Below, in pieces: positions 1 through 8,795 of a DNA stretch of 42,736 nt; within the stretch, counting starts at the first letter, position 1; each line of letters starts with the position of its first letter. The position numbers and the translations under genes were made by a program. The stretch covers positions 1-42,736 of the forward strand of contig JBAXOA010000030.1 of the NCBI GenBank assembly GCA_037133495.1. The letters are read 5' to 3'. The stretch is from JAAFHB01 sp037133495. Its GTDB lineage: Bacteria; Bacteroidota; Bacteroidia; Bacteroidales; Prolixibacteraceae. Under the pieces are notes generated by a model, which was not told the DNA's origin, did not search any database, and saw nothing but the letters and a program-made list of their open reading frames with translations.

Positions 1-41
1 CAGAAAAACATGACGAAAAAAATTAAAAAAACGAATTTTTA

Positions 42-70
42 GAACCTCCCTTAATGAAGGAGGAAGGTTC
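42..70. other. Imperfect hairpin upstream of pstS
   Basis: GAACCT at 42-47 can pair with AGGTTC at 65-70, with CCTT (49-52) and AAGG (57-60) as an inner stem. It could be a weak terminator of a gene left of the window or a 5' leader structure of pstS. There is no long T tract, so a terminator role is uncertain. Confidence 0.3.
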
Positions 71-86
71 GGAAATAAATAATAAT

Positions 87-118
87 TTTGGGATAATACA
101 ATATCAAATTAGTTTTTG
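87..118 (+). promoter_or_regulatory. Candidate pstS promoter
   Basis: TTTG at 87-90 is followed 19 bases later by TAGTTTTTG (110-118), close to the Bacteroidota pattern of a -33 TTTG and a -7 TAnnTTTG but with one extra base inside the -7 box. The pstS ATG follows at 141. No PHO-box-like direct repeats were recognised. Confidence 0.35.
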
Positions 119-140
119 ATAAATTTTAAATAATTGAAGT

Positions 141-1088
141 ATGAAAAATAAGTTATCGTTATGGGTTTTGAGTATTGTATTGGCTAATATGTTATTTAGT
201 AGTCCGATCTATGGGCAGAAAAAGCTTGAGGGACGCCTCTCTCTTTCCGGTGCTTTTGCTCTTTACCCAATGGCGGTTAAATGGGCTGAGGAATTTAGGA
301 AAATTAATCCTGCAGTAAAAATAGATATTTCAGCAGGAGGTGCGGGGAAAGGGATGACTGATGTTTTAAACAACATGGTTGATATTGGGATGGTTTCACG
401 AGATATCAATCCCGAGGAGCTAAAAAAGGGAGCGTTCGGAATTGCAGTAACAAAAGACGCAGTTGTTGCAGTTATAAGTGCTCAAAATCCGGCGTTAAAT
501 GAAATTTTGGCAGTTGGCTTAAAACCTGATGCCGGAGGTGATATCTGGATTACCGGTAAATACAAGTTGTGGTCGCAGGCTTTTAATATAAAATCCAAAG
601 TACCGATGCATATTTACACCCGATCCGACGCTTGTGGAGCAGCTGAAGTGTGGGCGAAATATTTTGGAAAAAAACAGGAAGATCTTTTGGGAAGCGGCGT
701 TTTTGGCGATCCGGGGTTGGCCTTGGCTGTTAAAAAGGACCCGATTGGCATAGGCTTTAATAATATCGGCTATGCATACGATTTCAACACCAAAAAGCAA
801 ATTGCCGGAATTCGGGTTCTGCCTTTGGATCTGAACAAAAACGGAAAGATTGATCCTGAAGAGAATTTTTATGATTCGATGAATGATTTAATCGATGCCA
901 TCGCAAAAGGGCTATATCCTTCACCTCCGGCACGCGACCTCTATTTTGTTACTAACGGAAAACCATCTATATTAGTGGTGGAATTTATAAAATGGTCATT
1001 AACAGATGGTCAGAGATTTGTTAACGAAGCCGGTTATATTAATTTGTCCAAAGAGATCATCAATACCGGACTAAATAGTCTGAAATAA
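141..1088 (+). CDS. pstS: Phosphate ABC transporter substrate-binding protein PstS
   Basis: Periplasmic phosphate-binding protein that feeds the PstCAB importer. A signal peptide covers about residues 1-26 (charged start, hydrophobic core, end near YGQ). The mature part has the PstS/PBP-like fold signals: a serine-containing loop near LSLSGAF, the glycine-rich SAGGAGKG, VDIGMVSRDI, and a C-terminal YINLSKEII ending. An unusual insert around residues 230-245 reads DLNKNGKIDPEE, a perfect EF-hand-like calcium loop. The stop is 2 bases before pstC, so the gene heads a tight pstSCAB operon. The ATG at 141 is chosen because the signal peptide follows directly. Substrate is inferred from the operon; a related oxyanion such as tungstate or molybdate is less likely given PstC, PstA and PstB. 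Confidence 0.88.
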   Translation: MKNKLSLWVLSIVLANMLFSSPIYGQKKLEGRLSLSGAFALYPMAVKWAEEFRKINPAVKIDISAGGAGKGMTDVLNNMVDIGMVSRDINPEELKKGAFGIAVTKDAVVAVISAQNPALNEILAVGLKPDAGGDIWITGKYKLWSQAFNIKSKVPMHIYTRSDACGAAEVWAKYFGKKQEDLLGSGVFGDPGLALAVKKDPIGIGFNNIGYAYDFNTKKQIAGIRVLPLDLNKNGKIDPEENFYDSMNDLIDAIAKGLYPSPPARDLYFVTNGKPSILVVEFIKWSLTDGQRFVNEAGYINLSKEIINTGLNSLK

Positions 1089-1090
1089 AG

Positions 1091-1987
1091 ATGTTAAAAG
1101 CCAGATTATTAAAAGATAAGATAGCCCGGCATTATATGCTGTTCGCTACGGTATTGTCTATCCTCCTCCTTTTTTTGATCGGAGGGGGATTATTGGTTAA
1201 ATCTTTACCAATAATTCAGGAGAAAAACCTTTGGACTCTCCTGACAACAAGCAACTGGCGTCCATTTAAAGGTGATTTCGGATTTGCATCCTATATTATA
1301 AGTACTTTATCGGTTACTGGTATCGCAATAGTCATTGCATTACCTTTGTCTTTACTCACCTCAATTTATATCATTGAATATGCCGGTCCGAGAATTTTGC
1401 GCGCATTTAGTTCCGTCGTTGATTTATTGTCCGGAATTCCACCTGTAATATATGGTGTCTGGGGTACCCTCACCATTGTCCCATTTATTTCAGAGAGTGT
1501 GGCACCTCATTTTGTAGAGTTCTCTACCGGGTACAGCGTTTTGGCTGGAGGAATAGTGCTTGCAATTATGATTATTCCATTAATTATTAGTATATTAATG
1601 GAAGTATTTTCGGCAGTACCCAAAGAAATGAGGGAAGCTTCGATGTCGCTCGGAGCGACAAAATGGCAAACAGTCAAAAAAGTAGTCGTAAGGAAATCGA
1701 TTCCGGGTATAGTAGCGGCAACGGTTCTGGCAATATCACGTGCTTTTGGTGAAACAATTGCTGTATTAATGGTTTGTGGTAATTTCACTGATCTGCCCAA
1801 GTCAATATTCGATGCCTGTTATCCGCTGCCTGCATTAATCGCTAATAATTACGGCGAAATGATGTCGGTTCCCCAATACGAATCGGCACTTATGTTTGCC
1901 GCATTTTTGCTATTTTTTATTATTGTTGTTTTTAATATTATTTCGCGTCTGGTATTGATCCAGATTGATAAAAGATATCAGCTATGA
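1091..1987 (+). CDS. pstC: Phosphate ABC transporter permease PstC
   Basis: Inner-membrane permease of the Pst importer. The 298-residue protein has about six hydrophobic segments, starting with one at residues 15-37. The cytoplasmic EAA loop that docks on the ATPase is visible as REASMSLGATKWQTVKK (about residues 180-196), followed by the conserved SRAFGETIAVLMVCGN. These are standard PstC signatures. Its stop overlaps the pstA start in an ATGA motif (1984-1987), indicating translational coupling. Length and order fit the family well. Confidence 0.92.
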   Translation: MLKARLLKDKIARHYMLFATVLSILLLFLIGGGLLVKSLPIIQEKNLWTLLTTSNWRPFKGDFGFASYIISTLSVTGIAIVIALPLSLLTSIYIIEYAGPRILRAFSSVVDLLSGIPPVIYGVWGTLTIVPFISESVAPHFVEFSTGYSVLAGGIVLAIMIIPLIISILMEVFSAVPKEMREASMSLGATKWQTVKKVVVRKSIPGIVAATVLAISRAFGETIAVLMVCGNFTDLPKSIFDACYPLPALIANNYGEMMSVPQYESALMFAAFLLFFIIVVFNIISRLVLIQIDKRYQL

Positions 1988-2823
1988 AGAAAATTGAGGA
2001 GAAAATTTTCAAATGCCTGATGATTGGCTCTACGGTGCTGATATTAAGCGTGCTGCTGTATATTCTTTATGTCATTATGAAAAAGGGATTGCCCTCGCTT
2101 TCATGGGAAATGATCTCGCAGATACCAAGCGGTGGATTCTATCTCGGAAAGGAGGGCGGTATTTTAAATGCCATTATTGGTTCGCTCTACCTGATTTTCT
2201 TCTCAGTTGTGATCAGTTTGATGATTAGTGTACCCGTGGTGATGTTTTTGAATTTCTCCCTACGGCGAAAGAGTCCGTTTGCTGCTTTTGCCCGATTGAC
2301 CTTTGATGTTCTGTTCGGAATTCCTTCAATTGTTTATGGAGCTTTCGGATTTACGGTCATGATCTTCTTCGGATTGAAAGCCTCTTTATTCGGAGGGATT
2401 ATCGCAGTAAGCCTGTTGATTATTCCGGTGATGATCCGCTCGATTGATGAGGTAGCAATTCTGATTCCAAAAGAACTGATTGAAGCGACACAATCACTTG
2501 GAGCTACTAATTATGAAACTATAAAAGTGATCATACGCCAATTGTTACCCGGTATATCAACTGCCGTATTGCTGGCGATCGGGCGGGGGATCGGAGATGC
2601 AGCTACTGTTTTGTTTACTGCGGGTTACACCGATAGCATACCAACCTCTCTGGCGCAACCGACCGCTACTTTGCCATTGGCAATTTTCTTTCAGCTGAGC
2701 AGTCCGATTGAGGAAGTGCAAAACAGAGCTTATGCTGCAGCATTGATTTTGACAATTATTATTCTGACACTAAGCTTTGCTGCACGTTATTTTAGTCGTA
2801 AACTTTCAAAAAATAAAATCTGA
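1984..2823 (+). CDS. pstA: Phosphate ABC transporter permease PstA
   Basis: Second membrane subunit of the Pst importer, pairing with PstC. The 279-residue protein has a first membrane segment at about residues 12-33 and an EAA loop reading EATQSLGATNYETIK (about 167-181), followed by GRGIGDAATVLFTAG, matching the PstA consensus. It starts inside the pstC stop codon (ATGA overlap) and ends 5 bases before pstB. No phoU regulator follows pstB, unlike many pst operons. Confidence 0.92.
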   Translation: MKKIEEKIFKCLMIGSTVLILSVLLYILYVIMKKGLPSLSWEMISQIPSGGFYLGKEGGILNAIIGSLYLIFFSVVISLMISVPVVMFLNFSLRRKSPFAAFARLTFDVLFGIPSIVYGAFGFTVMIFFGLKASLFGGIIAVSLLIIPVMIRSIDEVAILIPKELIEATQSLGATNYETIKVIIRQLLPGISTAVLLAIGRGIGDAATVLFTAGYTDSIPTSLAQPTATLPLAIFFQLSSPIEEVQNRAYAAALILTIIILTLSFAARYFSRKLSKNKI

Positions 2824-2828
2824 ACCTT

Positions 2829-3653
2829 ATGGAACTGATTGCATCACCTATAATTAAGCACGAACAAAAGCCGAAAAGTATGAACTCCTCACAATGTTTG
2901 AAAACACATATTGTTGTTGAGAATCTAAACCTTTATATTCAGGATAATCACATACTTAAAGGTATTAACCTATCGATCCCCGATAAAAGCATTACCTGTA
3001 TTATCGGTCCTTCCGGCTGTGGCAAAACTACTTTGCTACGATCTTTTAATCGTCTTCATGATGATTCTGTGGATGTGAAAATCACAGGAAAGCTCTATGT
3101 CGATGATGAAGACATCTACGCCAAAAATACAGAAGTGACCCATATCCGAAAGAAAATGGGGCTACTTGCCCAAAGGCCATGTTCGCTGCCAATGTCTATT
3201 ATTGATAATGTTATTTATGGTCCGCGTCTTCATGGGGTGCGAGGTAAACGCAAGTTGTATGAGATTGCCCGTCACCAGCTGGTTGCTGTTGGCTTGTGGG
3301 ACGAAGTTAAAGACCGGTTGAAATCGCCAGCTTCGAAACTTTCTATCGGACAGCAGCAACGATTGTGCCTGGCGCGTGGTTTGGCAGTGGAACCTGAGTT
3401 AATTCTTGGAGACGAAGCCACTTCTGCTCTGGATCCAATTTCGTCAAAAAAAATTGAGGAACTCTTTGTGTCAATAAAAGATAAATATACAATTATTCTG
3501 GTAACTCATACTTTGAGACAAGCCAAACGAATAGCCGATTATGTGGCATTTATGTACATGGGAGAATTGATTGAGTTTGGTACTGCAGATCAGGTATTTA
3601 ATTACCCGAGACATCAGCTGACCAAAGAATACATCACCGGCGGTTTTAGTTAG
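2829..3653 (+). CDS. pstB: Phosphate ABC transporter ATP-binding protein PstB
   Basis: ATPase of the Pst importer on the cytoplasmic face of PstCA. Walker A is GPSGCGKTT (about residues 60-68), the Q-loop glutamine is near residue 115 (LLAQRP), the ABC signature is LSIGQQQR (171-178), Walker B ends in ILGDEATSALD (192-202) and the switch histidine is in LVTHTL. The Walker B region reads DEAT where DEP is usual in PstB; the catalytic glutamate is kept, so activity is expected. An N-terminal tail of about 25 residues precedes the domain. The stop codon abuts a remnant of a GH92 gene, so whatever originally followed pstB has been replaced or lost. Confidence 0.92.
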   Translation: MELIASPIIKHEQKPKSMNSSQCLKTHIVVENLNLYIQDNHILKGINLSIPDKSITCIIGPSGCGKTTLLRSFNRLHDDSVDVKITGKLYVDDEDIYAKNTEVTHIRKKMGLLAQRPCSLPMSIIDNVIYGPRLHGVRGKRKLYEIARHQLVAVGLWDEVKDRLKSPASKLSIGQQQRLCLARGLAVEPELILGDEATSALDPISSKKIEELFVSIKDKYTIILVTHTLRQAKRIADYVAFMYMGELIEFGTADQVFNYPRHQLTKEYITGGFS

Positions 3654-3655
3654 AT

Positions 3656-4120
3656 AATCCATGGCATTATACATTTTTTGAGCCTCATGATATTCCGGGG
3701 CTAATCTAGCTAATGGGTGGTGCCGGAAAATTCACCGAAAAACTTGTAGTTTGCTTTGACAGCAGTTGTTTTAATATGGGTAACGAACCTGATATGGCTT
3801 TTCCTTATCTGTTTAATTATCTCAAAGGAGAGAAGTGGCGAACTCAGAAGCAAGTCCGCAAAATGATTTATCAACAATTTCGGAATTCACCCGAAGGCTT
3901 ACCGGGTAATGATGATTGCGGTACAACATCGGCTTGCCTCTTATTTGCGATAATGGGATATTATCCGGCGTGCCCCGGGGACATGGATTTCCAGTTAACC
4001 AGTCCGTTGTTCGAGAAAATTACAATTGCCCTTGATCCTCTGTTTTATCCCGGTAAAGAATTTGTTATTGAATCACAAAAAATAGTATTATTTGACAATT
4101 ACTTTGTATCTTTGGATTGA
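3656..4120 (+). pseudogene. GH92 alpha-mannosidase C-terminal remnant
   Basis: Only the last 150 or so codons of a glycoside hydrolase family 92 protein remain. Reading in one frame from 3656, the translation begins NPWHYTFFEPHDIPGLI, hits an in-frame TAG at about 3707-3709, and continues LMGGAGKFTEKL. Further on, GNEPDMAFPYLFNYL and PGNDDCGTTSACLLFAIMGYYP align with GNEPGHHTTFLFNY and GNEDCGQMSAWYIFSAMGFYP in the intact GH92 gene at 33580-35787. The N-terminal three quarters are missing and the homology starts right at the pstB stop, which looks like a deletion joint. An ATG at 3713 opens a 135-codon ORF, but it would encode only an incomplete catalytic-domain fragment with no signal peptide. 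Confidence 0.85.
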
Positions 4121-4209
4121 TGGTTTTCTTTGTCGGGATTGAGAATCAGCAAGGATGGCGAAATAACATAAACATCCGGGCAATCATAAAATTTTGTCAA
4201 CATATTTTA

Positions 4210-4217
4210 TATATTTG
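4210..4217 (+). promoter_or_regulatory. Candidate -7 box (TATATTTG)
   Basis: TATATTTG matches the Bacteroidota TAnnTTTG box exactly and lies 22 bases before the ATG at 4240. A TTG upstream is only about 13 bases away, shorter than usual, so the -33 box is not clear. Confidence 0.45.
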
Positions 4218-4239
4218 TAACAAATAAAATAACATAAAA

Positions 4240-4467
4240 ATGAGCACCAGAAGTTTATATGATAAGGTAATGACGATCTTTGGCACAATGATGATCTTCT
4301 TTTACTTTGGATTAGCTTATATTCTATTTTTTACATCTCTTTTCAGTCATGTTGATGCTGCCCTCAGAGGAATCTTCGCCCTTCCTCTTTTTCTTTACGG
4401 AATGTACAGGATCGTGATTTCTTACCAAAAGATTAAAGAAAACTTTTTTGAAAGTGAGGATGATTAA
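4240..4467 (+). CDS. Small two-helix membrane protein, function unknown
   Basis: A 75-residue protein with two hydrophobic segments, about residues 12-34 and 41-59, and a charged acidic tail (KENFFESEDD). It has no motif I recognise. It has a good -7 promoter box just upstream and stands first in a same-strand series with the PstS-like, TPR, ExbB, ExbD and TonB genes, about 200 bases before the next member. It may be part of that envelope system, but the evidence is only position. Confidence 0.6.
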   Translation: MSTRSLYDKVMTIFGTMMIFFYFGLAYILFFTSLFSHVDAALRGIFALPLFLYGMYRIVISYQKIKENFFESEDD

Positions 4468-4666
4468 AGTCTTTTTCTGCTCAATAATTTGATTTAGGAG
4501 CTTATTTAAAGTCAGTCTAAATTTTAAAAGTTTATTATACTGTTCTTAAGTGAGATTAGAGGAATTCGTCCAAAAATAAAATTGAGAATTTTAAAATTTA
4601 TTGCCCTATAACAAATTTGATTTATTATTATTGCACCGAAATTTTAAACGAGTATAATTACAATTT

Positions 4667-5635
4667 GTGAAAAGGTTTCCTACAAATAGGGATTTGAAGT
4701 CAAATGGTTTTGTAATCAGTTGTGTCATTGCTATGTTATTGCTTGGTGTTCAATGTATTAATCGTAAGCCTTCTGAGATTACCGAAACTCCGACAAGAGG
4801 TAAAATCCGCATTGCTGTAGATGAATCTTTTCATCCCATTGTTGAGGCTGAAATTGCCACTTTTACTTCCCTTTACAATTATGCCCATATCACTCCTGTT
4901 TATCTTTCGGAAACTGATTTGATTACTGCATTCCTGAAAGATTCTGTGAAAATAGTTGTTACAGCCTGGGAGCCATCAGATCAGCAAAAAGAGCTTCTTG
5001 AAAGAACGCAAACAATTGTCAGAAAGACAGCAATAGCTTATGATGCTATTGCCTTTGTTCTCAACAAGGAGAATAAGGATTCTCTTTTTACTTATCAGAA
5101 TATAAATGATTTGTTCACGGGTAAATTCACCGATTGGAGTGAAATCAATCCGGCTTCCAAATTAGGAAAAATAGCTGCTGTTTTTGACAGTGAAAAATCT
5201 GCTAATATCCGCTATTTCAAAGATGAGTTTCATTTGGGAGGCAAGTTGCCCTCCAATTTTTATTCTGTAAAGAGCAATGAAGAAGTAATTAATTATGTGA
5301 CTTCGAATAAGAGTGCCATTGGAATGGTTAGCGTTAACTGGATTTGTGACAGACATGATTCTACGAGTCGTGTTTTTTCTGACAAAATTAAAATTGCGGC
5401 TGTATCACACCGTGTTTTAGATCCGGGGTCTTATTTCCTTCCCGTGCAAGGATCAATTTATGATAAAAGTTATCCTTTTACCAGAACGATTAATTGTGTT
5501 TCCAGAGAAAGTTTTTCAGGACTTGGTTCCGGATTTATTTCCTGGTGTGCCGCTGAACAGGGACAGCGAATTATCCTGAAATCCGGTTTGGTACCGGCAA
5601 CTATGCCTATTCGCTTGATTCAGATCAAAAAGTAA
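4667..5635 (+). CDS. PstS-like substrate-binding protein of the TonB/ExbBD cluster
   Basis: A 322-residue secreted protein of the phosphate-binding (PBP-like) family. After a hydrophobic segment around residues 15-30 ending LLGVQC, a possible but atypical lipidation site, it has the family features IRIAVDESFHPIVEAEI, LFTGKFTDWSEI and AIGMVSVNW, with the C-terminal EQGQRIILKSGLVPA seen in PstS relatives. The start is GTG at 4667; no ATG gives the hydrophobic leader. There is no ABC permease or ATPase beside it. Instead it is followed 18 bases later by a TPR gene and then exbB-exbD-exbD-tonB. It may deliver or sense phosphate, or another ligand, for a TonB-energised process; that is inference. 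Confidence 0.78.
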   Translation: MKRFPTNRDLKSNGFVISCVIAMLLLGVQCINRKPSEITETPTRGKIRIAVDESFHPIVEAEIATFTSLYNYAHITPVYLSETDLITAFLKDSVKIVVTAWEPSDQQKELLERTQTIVRKTAIAYDAIAFVLNKENKDSLFTYQNINDLFTGKFTDWSEINPASKLGKIAAVFDSEKSANIRYFKDEFHLGGKLPSNFYSVKSNEEVINYVTSNKSAIGMVSVNWICDRHDSTSRVFSDKIKIAAVSHRVLDPGSYFLPVQGSIYDKSYPFTRTINCVSRESFSGLGSGFISWCAAEQGQRIILKSGLVPATMPIRLIQIKK

Positions 5636-5653
5636 CATTAATATATTGTAAAA

Positions 5654-7855
5654 ATGATAACTCTTTTTATTAGAAAGACTTCTTTAATTTTGGCGCTGTT
5701 TATGTTTTTCGGTGTTACCGCATTGAGATCTCAGACATTGGATGAAGCGATCACTGCCACAAACAATGAACAGTACGACAAGGCAGATCAGATTCTGCAA
5801 AATCTTGAAAAGAGTGCTCCAAGCAGCAAAGTCTCATATCGGCTAGGTGAGAATACTTTATTGAACTTCTTTTCTGATTCAATTTCCAACTCGTTAAAGG
5901 TAATTACTGTAGAAGCGAAACAGCAATTTGAAAAAGGTATTTCACTGAATCCGAATGATCCGCTTAATTATGTTGGTCTTGCTAAAGTGGCATCTTACCT
6001 GGGTGATCAGAAGACTGCTGCGCAAATGAGATTAAAAGCAAAAAGCTTTCTGTTACCTTATAAAAAGGTGGCTAAGATTCCTAATCCGCTTGAATATGCC
6101 TATACCCTTGCCAAATTGGCAGAGTCCTATATCGTATTTGATCATGTTGATACAACATCGGCCATGCCGGATATTCGTGAGGCTTTGACTATTGACTCCA
6201 AAAACAGTGAGATCTATGTTATCACCGGGGATATTTACCTATTGGTAAACAATGGTTCTCTTGCTATAAAAAATTACAATAAAGCACAGGAACTTGACCT
6301 CAAATCACCTATTGCAAATATGAAAATTGGCAGCATATATTTCAAGGGACGCAATCTGATGGCAGCCATTCCTTATTACGAACAAGCAATTGCCTTAGAT
6401 AAAAATTATGCTCCGGCCTATCGCGAATTGGGACAGCTTTATTCAATGGCGGGGCGATTCAAAGAGTCAAAAGATTATTTTGAGACCTATCTGAAGTTGA
6501 CCAACCAAAATATTCCTGCTAAGATCCGCTATGTAAATGCTCTTTTTTATTCAAAAAACTATGCTGAGGTTATTAAAAATGTAGAAGACATTTTTGCTGT
6601 TGACAAATCAAGAACTTACTTGAACCGTATTGCTGGATATTCTTCTTACGAACAAGGAAATTATGCACAGGCTCAAGTCTATATGGATCGTCTGCTGGCA
6701 AATCTTCCCGCTGACAGAATTCTTAAGAAAGATTATGTTTATTATGCCCGAATCGTGAATAAGAAAAACCAGAATTATCCTAAAATGCTGGCTGAGCTCG
6801 ATAAGGCCAACACTGAATTGGCAAGGGAGAGAGAGAAAATTGAAGCACTCAAAGGGCCTGCCAAAGAGAAAGAAAAAGTGAACGAAGCGCCACTGGTTTC
6901 CAAGGTGAGTGAGTTGCAGGCTGCAGCAAGTGCAACAGAGAAAGAACTTTTAAAAGCTTATGAAGCTTATGAAAAGGCAATCACCTTTGGAGAAGAAGAT
7001 ATTAATCTGATACACGAAAAAGCGAACACCCACTACATGCACAGGCAGTATTCTGATGCCGCAGCGACCTGGAAACGCGAAATCGCAAAAGGAAGAAATA
7101 CCGAGGAAAATTACCTTCAAATAGGAAAAGCATATTATCAGGCAAAAGATTTTGACAAAGCGGAGGAAGTTTTCAACGAGATGATTACTAAATTTCCCGA
7201 TTATCTTCCAGCCTATCTTTGGAGTGCAAACAATGCATCCGCCAAAGATCCTGATTCGAAGCTGGGATTAGCCAAACAGAAATTTTCGGCTTTGCTGACA
7301 AAGGCATCTGTTGATTCTGTCAAAAATTCGAATGAAATTTTCGATGCCCTGCGTTTTCTTGGGTATAATGCGCTGCAGGCAGACAGCTACGAGGCAGCCA
7401 AAGCCTATTATAACCGCATGGCTAATCTTGATCCTAAAAACAAGGATATGGTAATGAAGGCTTATAGTTCATTGGTTACTCTTTATATGACTCAGGCTGA
7501 ATACAATAAGGCCAATGAATACAACAATAAAATGCTTGCTTTGGAACCGGGTAACGCCCAGGCCAAGTCTTCCATTCAATACATCGCTGCCCTTCAGGCG
7601 AATTTAAAGTCAAAACCAAAAGTTCATCCGAATGAAATAACGGGGATTATTAAAGATGATTCAGGACAACCAATACAAAGTGCCTCGGTGAGGGTAAAAG
7701 ATACCGCAGCTGAAGCCTGGACAAATGCCAAAGGCGAATACAAATTTACGATGCCTGAAGCCTCATCGATTTTGGTTATCAGCGCGAAGGGCTTCAAAAC
7801 AATTGAAATTCCTGTTACAAAGAGCAGGGTATATGGTGCCACGCTTGGCAAATAG
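5654..7855 (+). CDS. TPR-repeat protein with C-terminal carboxypeptidase-regulatory-like domain
   Basis: A secreted or periplasmic protein of 733 residues. Residues 1-27 form a signal peptide. Most of the body is tetratricopeptide repeats, clear in stretches such as NYNKAQELDL, YYEQAIALDKNYAPAYRELG and YYQAKDFDKAEEVFNEMI. A charged, coiled-coil-like stretch of Glu/Lys lies at about 380-440. The last 75 residues form a carboxypeptidase-regulatory-like beta domain (ITGIIKDDSGQPIQSASVRV to the end). TPR arrays scaffold protein complexes, so it may organise the ExbB/ExbD/TonB machinery encoded right behind it. The gene sits 18 bases after the PstS-like gene. Confidence 0.8.
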   Translation: MITLFIRKTSLILALFMFFGVTALRSQTLDEAITATNNEQYDKADQILQNLEKSAPSSKVSYRLGENTLLNFFSDSISNSLKVITVEAKQQFEKGISLNPNDPLNYVGLAKVASYLGDQKTAAQMRLKAKSFLLPYKKVAKIPNPLEYAYTLAKLAESYIVFDHVDTTSAMPDIREALTIDSKNSEIYVITGDIYLLVNNGSLAIKNYNKAQELDLKSPIANMKIGSIYFKGRNLMAAIPYYEQAIALDKNYAPAYRELGQLYSMAGRFKESKDYFETYLKLTNQNIPAKIRYVNALFYSKNYAEVIKNVEDIFAVDKSRTYLNRIAGYSSYEQGNYAQAQVYMDRLLANLPADRILKKDYVYYARIVNKKNQNYPKMLAELDKANTELAREREKIEALKGPAKEKEKVNEAPLVSKVSELQAAASATEKELLKAYEAYEKAITFGEEDINLIHEKANTHYMHRQYSDAAATWKREIAKGRNTEENYLQIGKAYYQAKDFDKAEEVFNEMITKFPDYLPAYLWSANNASAKDPDSKLGLAKQKFSALLTKASVDSVKNSNEIFDALRFLGYNALQADSYEAAKAYYNRMANLDPKNKDMVMKAYSSLVTLYMTQAEYNKANEYNNKMLALEPGNAQAKSSIQYIAALQANLKSKPKVHPNEITGIIKDDSGQPIQSASVRVKDTAAEAWTNAKGEYKFTMPEASSILVISAKGFKTIEIPVTKSRVYGATLGK

Positions 7856-7930
7856 TTAAATTGGAATCATTACAAAAAAAATAGAGATTCAAAAAAAAAG
7901 TTTTATTTAACCACGAAAACAATTAAAAAA

Positions 7931-8746
7931 ATGATTAAAAATTCAGGTTCATTCAACAAAGTGTTTAAGTCACTTTTTGCAACAGGTTCTATCCTAATTG
8001 CATTTTTAGTAGCGTATTACCTTTATTCAAATGTTATGGGTAGCCCGGTTAACTTTGAAGGTGGAAATCCCAAAGGCCACCCACTTCCCGGTAATTACAT
8101 GGGTACGATTTACAAAGGAGGTTCTATTGTTCCAATTCTTATGACCGTCTGTCTGGTTCTCCTTATTTTTGTAGTCGAAAGATTTATCACACTAGGCAGG
8201 GTTCAAGGAAAAGGAAGTTTGGATACTTTCGTAAGTGAAATTCAATCATTAACTGCTAAAGATAAAGTTGAAGATGCCATCAAAGCATGTGATGTTCAAA
8301 AAGGATCATTGGCTAATGTTGTTAAAGCCGGTTTGCTTCGTTACAGAGACCTCGAAGGTGACAAAACATTGGAGAAAGATCAAAAGATCACTTCCATGAA
8401 ACAAGCCCTGGAAGAAGCATCTGCTTTGGAAATGCCTATGTTGTCCAAAAACATGGTTATCCTGTCTACTATTGCTTCTATCTCCGTTTTGATCGGTTTG
8501 ATTGGGACTGTACTTGGTATGATCAAAGCATTCATGGCTCTTGCTCAGGCTGGCGCTCCGGATGCACTTGCACTGGCATCAGGTATTTCTGAAGCTTTGA
8601 TCAACACGGCATTCGGTATTGCTGGCTCTACAATTGCAATCATTTTCTACAACTATTTCTCATCAAAAATTGACGGTTTTACCTTCAAAATTGATGAGGC
8701 AGGCTTTAGCCTTACTCAGACATTTGCAGCATCTCTCAGAAAATAA
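7931..8746 (+). CDS. exbB: MotA/TolQ/ExbB proton channel family protein
   Basis: Inner-membrane proton channel subunit that, with ExbD, powers TonB. The 271-residue protein has a first membrane helix at about residues 14-32, a second near 60-82, and a conserved pair near 170-240. The last two include the family signature LIGLIGTVLGMIKAFMAL and EALINTAFGIAGSTIAI, which carry the Thr/Gly-rich channel helices. An extra N-terminal helix compared with E. coli ExbB is common in this phylum. It is followed by two ExbD genes and TonB on the same strand. Confidence 0.9.
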   Translation: MIKNSGSFNKVFKSLFATGSILIAFLVAYYLYSNVMGSPVNFEGGNPKGHPLPGNYMGTIYKGGSIVPILMTVCLVLLIFVVERFITLGRVQGKGSLDTFVSEIQSLTAKDKVEDAIKACDVQKGSLANVVKAGLLRYRDLEGDKTLEKDQKITSMKQALEEASALEMPMLSKNMVILSTIASISVLIGLIGTVLGMIKAFMALAQAGAPDALALASGISEALINTAFGIAGSTIAIIFYNYFSSKIDGFTFKIDEAGFSLTQTFAASLRK

Positions 8747-8795
8747 AAATTCTGGGTTTAATTCTTTTGGTTTATTTAAAAATTAAAATTATCGC

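Noticed and set aside
3713..4120. Treating the 135-codon ORF behind pstB as a real gene
   Set aside because: The homology extends upstream of its ATG through a stop codon, so it is the tail of a broken GH92 gene.
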